Source of the DNA: Deltaproteobacteria bacterium
GTDB lineage: Bacteria > Desulfobacterota > BSN033 > UBA1163
Length of the DNA: 34,902 nucleotides
Assembly (NCBI GenBank): GCA_020059605.1
Contig: JAGVBT010000029.1
Location: 1-34,902, forward strand
Direction: 5' to 3'
Shown: positions 32,326 through 34,902 of the stretch, piece after piece
Position numbering within the stretch: position 1 is the first letter of the stretch
Layout: every line of letters begins with the position of its first letter
Translations under genes and position numbers: made by a program
Notes under the pieces: model-generated
What the model saw: the letters and a program-made list of their open reading frames with translations, nothing else
Told to the model about the DNA's origin: nothing
Database searches by the model: none

Positions 32326-33648
32326 TTAAAGGATCTGGAAGAAGGATTCTTCGAACTCCGGTTTTCCTTCGAATCGTTTCATAAAAAACCCAGCCGCCAT
32401 ATCCATATTATCAAAAAAAGCCGGATTCACGTCAATACCCGCCTGGTGAAGGGCTTGCATGGCCTCCTTGAGATCGGGAGGACATCCCTTCACGGCAATC
32501 ATCTCATGGATATTGGCATGGTCCTTGTTGGCCTGAACCATGCACTTCCCTATCAAAACCGTCTTCTTCTTTCCGGGGCTCGGTTTCATCCTCTTTCCGG
32601 TCAGGATCTCCACTTCATTCCAGGGTTCTCCTCTCCAGGCGCTGGCAATGGCCATGAGGATCACGGTGGTGAAACCCGAGCAATACGTACATATCGTATC
32701 ATCATATTGACGGTAGGTCAGCCCTTTGACGCCCAGCTTTTCGAGGGGCTTCGGAAGGTTTCCATCCTCCGTATAGGGAAAAGCGTACTCGTGGCGGGAG
32801 GCAACCGCCTCGATCTTCTCACCCACCACCTCCACATCCGATAAATCGATGGGCCTTTTAAAATCCTGGGCCGCATGGATCAGGTAGGGGATCTCCATCG
32901 GATCATATCCGAGGATCTTTGCACCCACCTTATCGGCCGAAAAAATGTCGGAAGAGGCGATCAGAATATCGCTCCTCCTGAGCTTGCCTTCAAAAAACGG
33001 CCCTCGCTCCGCCGTATAAATCCCGTCCAGAAGAGTAAAAGAAGGTGGAAGCTTATTGGCAAGCCTGGCGACCATATAATTCAGACCCTTCTCCGGATTC
33101 GGACTGTGGCATTTCTTCCTTGAATTGACATCGATGAGACCCTTTAGGTTTTTTATCCCAAGGCTGACAACGGTTTGGGCATGTGTTTTAAGAACAGGAA
33201 GGTTGACTAAGAAGTCGCCCTGGAGGGTGTCTTCATTGAAGTTGAGCACTACTCCAGCCCCCAGGTCAACTTTCTTAAAAGGCCTTTCAAAAACATTCAT
33301 GGTCTTTATGCCGTAACGTTTCTTGAGGTTTTGATAACCAAGGCTCTCAAAGGCATGAGCAGGCGTCTCCGTATCCTTTGGATCAAACGTGACGATTCCC
33401 TCCACAATGGTAATACCTTTTATTCCTCTTTCCTTAAGGAGGATCACCATGTCCTCGACCACCCGGGAAGTGGTAACCACTCCCCACTTCGGAAAAGGGG
33501 TGGTGCGTGTCCAGAAGACAATGTTTGGTTTGATGAAGACCTTTGCCTGATTGGGCAGGTGGTCCAGGCCATGGCATAAATCAACCGCCCTGCGGACCGA
33601 TTCCAGCGGTTTCTCGTAACGGACAATCGAAACAACGGACTTTCCCAA
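32326..33648 (-). CDS. DUF362 domain protein
   Basis: The product is 440 residues. DUF362 proteins are widespread in anaerobes, often beside ferredoxin domains; their biochemical role is not settled. VFIKPNIVFWTRTTPFPKWG, GITIVEG, FLVNLPVLKTHAQTVVSLGI then KNLKGLID, and LLDGIYTAERGPFF with ADKVGAKILGYDP are typical. The C-terminal part has CTYCSGF, a paired-Cys motif, but no 4Fe-4S ferredoxin module. There is no signal peptide. The start is TTG 33648 with GGAGGT five bases upstream; no ATG fits the conserved GKSVVSIVR opening. It is transcribed divergently from the hydroxyacyl-CoA dehydrogenase gene. Confidence 0.87.
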   Translation of the reverse strand: MGKSVVSIVRYEKPLESVRRAVDLCHGLDHLPNQAKVFIKPNIVFWTRTTPFPKWGVVTTSRVVEDMVILLKERGIKGITIVEGIVTFDPKDTETPAHAFESLGYQNLKKRYGIKTMNVFERPFKKVDLGAGVVLNFNEDTLQGDFLVNLPVLKTHAQTVVSLGIKNLKGLIDVNSRKKCHSPNPEKGLNYMVARLANKLPPSFTLLDGIYTAERGPFFEGKLRRSDILIASSDIFSADKVGAKILGYDPMEIPYLIHAAQDFKRPIDLSDVEVVGEKIEAVASRHEYAFPYTEDGNLPKPLEKLGVKGLTYRQYDDTICTYCSGFTTVILMAIASAWRGEPWNEVEILTGKRMKPSPGKKKTVLIGKCMVQANKDHANIHEMIAVKGCPPDLKEAMQALHQAGIDVNPAFFDNMDMAAGFFMKRFEGKPEFEESFFQIL

Positions 33649-33678
33649 ATCACACCTCCATCATTTTTCAACGCATAT

Positions 33679-33707
33679 TTAATACCCCATGAAGCACACT
33701 GTGTCAA
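33679..33707 (-). promoter_or_regulatory. DUF362 gene promoter
   Basis: Perfect TTGACA (33707-33702), 17 bases, TATTAA (33684-33679) on the minus strand, about 30 bases before the TTG start. Confidence 0.65.
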
Positions 33708-33729
33708 ATGAAATGTTTTGATTTTTCCC

Positions 33730-33758
33730 TTGACAGAATACTATCCACTCGATAATCT
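33730..33758 (+). promoter_or_regulatory. 3-hydroxyacyl-CoA dehydrogenase gene promoter
   Basis: Perfect TTGACA (33730-33735) and, 17 bases on, TAATCT (33753-33758); GATAAT at 15 bases is the alternative -10. It is back to back with the DUF362 promoter, with 22 bases between the two -35 boxes. Confidence 0.55.
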
Positions 33759-33856
33759 TTTCTTGTATTTTAACAAAAATTTCGGAGTATCCTGGCGCTG
33801 TTGGAATCGGAGGAAAAAGCCAGAGAAGAAGGAATTTCAAAGGAAGGTTAAAAAAA

Positions 33857-34729
33857 ATGGAAAAGATTCTGGTCGTCGGCGCAGGTTTTATGGGTTCAGG
33901 AATTGCCCAGGTGTCAGCACACGCAGGCTACCAGGTTCACCTGGTGGATATCAGCGCTTCGATCATGGAGAAGGCTCTCAGAAATATTCGCTGGTCTATG
34001 GAAAAACTGGAGGAGAAAGGCCTTCTCAACGATCCTGCCGAGAAGGTCCTGGGACGGATTTCACTCGAAGAAGACCTGTCATGTGCCTCCCGTGTGGATT
34101 GGGTAATCGAAGCAGTTCTTGAGGAGGAGGAAGTAAAACGCCGTATTTTTCGAGAACTCGACCGGGTCGCCCCTAAGGAAACTCCCCTCGCAACAAATAC
34201 CTCTACCATTCCCGTCACCCGTCTTGCCGAAAATACGAGTCGACCGGAGAGGGTTCTCGGGTTGCATTTCTTTGGGCCGGTGCCGCTCATGGGACTGGTT
34301 GAAGTGGTTAAAGGAGAGAAAACCTCTCAAGATGTCTTCGCACGGGGAATTGCCTTTGTTCGATCCTTAGGAAAAATTCCGGTCCAGGTTAAGCGCGACA
34401 TTCCTGGCTTTGTCATGAATCGGATCTTCTCTGCCGCCTTCCGCGAGGCGGTTGATCTGGTAGACCAGGGCATTGTCACCCCCGAAGATGTGGATGTGGG
34501 CATGCGGCTCGGATACGGCTGGAATGCCGGTCCCTTCGAAATTGCAGACAATGCCGGCCTCGATACGGTCGCCCGGGTGGGACAGACCATGAAGGCCCTG
34601 GGAGCAGGCCATCTTGCCCCGGGTTCCGACCTGATTGAACGGATGGTTGCCAAAGGTCATCTCGGAAGAAAAACACGAAGAGGATTCTACAGGTATTCTC
34701 CCGATGGAAAACGGTTGCCATCAGCATAA
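33857..34729 (+). CDS. hbd: 3-hydroxyacyl-CoA dehydrogenase (3-hydroxybutyryl-CoA type)
   Basis: The product is 290 residues, the single-domain-pair form. It oxidises 3-hydroxyacyl-CoA to 3-ketoacyl-CoA with NAD, or works in reverse. The Rossmann motif is VGAGFMGSGIAQ with the acidic VDIS end of strand 2. Substrate and catalytic residues are in ATNTSTIPVT, the catalytic His and Glu in GLHFFGPVPLMGLVEVVKG, and the Asn in DIPGFVMNRI. The helical C-terminal domain (YGWNAGPFEIADNAGLDTVA) is complete. AAGGAAGG precedes the ATG. Family members serve beta-oxidation, butyrate or benzoyl-CoA pathways; the adjacent ligase supports a role on acyl-CoA, but the substrate is unknown. Confidence 0.93.
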   Translation: MEKILVVGAGFMGSGIAQVSAHAGYQVHLVDISASIMEKALRNIRWSMEKLEEKGLLNDPAEKVLGRISLEEDLSCASRVDWVIEAVLEEEEVKRRIFRELDRVAPKETPLATNTSTIPVTRLAENTSRPERVLGLHFFGPVPLMGLVEVVKGEKTSQDVFARGIAFVRSLGKIPVQVKRDIPGFVMNRIFSAAFREAVDLVDQGIVTPEDVDVGMRLGYGWNAGPFEIADNAGLDTVARVGQTMKALGAGHLAPGSDLIERMVAKGHLGRKTRRGFYRYSPDGKRLPSA

Positions 34730-34754
34730 AAAAATCATTGCAAAGTATAAATTA

Positions 34755-34799
34755 CAAAATTAGCAGTTAGCAATTTGTATTTTTTTAATGCTAATTTTG
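34755..34799. terminator. Probable terminator hairpin after hbd
   Basis: CAAAATTAGCA (34755-34765) and TGCTAATTTTG (34789-34799) are perfect eleven-base arms around 23 bases that include a run of T. The stem is AT-rich, so termination strength is uncertain. Confidence 0.5.
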
Positions 34800-34823
34800 A
34801 TGATCTCGTAAAAAGTCCCGACC

Positions 34824-34855
34824 TGTCACCCTGAACTCGTTTCAGGGTCTCGTAA
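34824..34855. repeat. Dispersed palindromic repeat, second copy
   Basis: 29 of 32 positions match 29188-29219, with the differences confined to the hairpin loop (CTCGT here, TTTAT there). The conserved frame is TGTCACCCTGAA, loop, TTCAGGGTCTCGTAA. Confidence 0.8.
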
Positions 34856-34902
34856 GTTCTTGAAACTGTTGGATGCTGAAACAAGTCGGTACGACTCGAA
34901 AC

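Overview
The window reads as chromosomal DNA of a Gram-negative anaerobe from the former Deltaproteobacteria (Desulfobacterota, possibly Syntrophales-like). This is inferred from gene content: a DUF3786 protein, a DUF362 protein, a RodZ/Era/Lon cluster, and a branched-chain amino acid type ABC transporter beside an acyl-CoA ligase and a 3-hydroxyacyl-CoA dehydrogenase. Short palindromic repeats between genes are very common. No rRNA, CRISPR array or intact phage is visible.

Layout. (1) Bases 1-4100 are accessory DNA rich in gene remains: a group II intron reverse-transcriptase fragment, a chimeric PIN-domain gene, a decayed tRNA-Leu copy, a frameshifted small ORF, a higBA toxin-antitoxin pair with an apparently leaderless promoter, a probable tyrosine-recombinase fragment and a hicBA pair ending at an intact tRNA-Leu(CAA). 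The tRNA-Leu and its decayed copy bracket about 2.4 kb, which looks like the remains of a tRNA-integrated element. A decayed tRNA-Ala lies just upstream of the intact tRNA-Ala(GGC). (2) 4357-6042: a DUF3786 protein and an aldo/keto reductase. (3) 11690-6233 (minus): a TlpA-like thioredoxin, lon, era, a RodZ-like gene and a charged hypothetical gene. lon has a near-consensus promoter and an inverted repeat in its leader. (4) ssb (plus) faces the rod-shape operon mreB-mreC-mreD-mrdA-rodA (18193-12710, minus). (5) A PpiD/SurA-like foldase and a UDP-glucuronate decarboxylase gene (plus). (6) tRNA-Val(CAC), yebC, ruvC, ruvA, ruvB (24712-21420, minus). (7) 24863-30094: livM-livH-livK-livG-livF (plus) behind a consensus promoter, with a different repeat in every gap. 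(8) A convergent acyl-CoA ligase gene, a DUF362 gene and a divergent 3-hydroxyacyl-CoA dehydrogenase gene.

How the genes work together. MreBCD, PBP2, RodA and RodZ form the elongasome. RuvABC resolves Holliday junctions. The Liv proteins, acyl-CoA ligase and hydroxyacyl-CoA dehydrogenase could import and activate a carboxylic or amino acid and oxidise it as a CoA thioester, but the substrate cannot be read from the sequence. I found no clear novel multi-gene system. The best second-look items are the tRNA-Leu bracketed remnant with its two toxin-antitoxin pairs, the chimeric PIN gene, the leaderless higBA promoter, the CCCGTTAGA inverted-repeat elements (one in the lon leader, one supplying the era stop codon) and the abnormal Lon linker.
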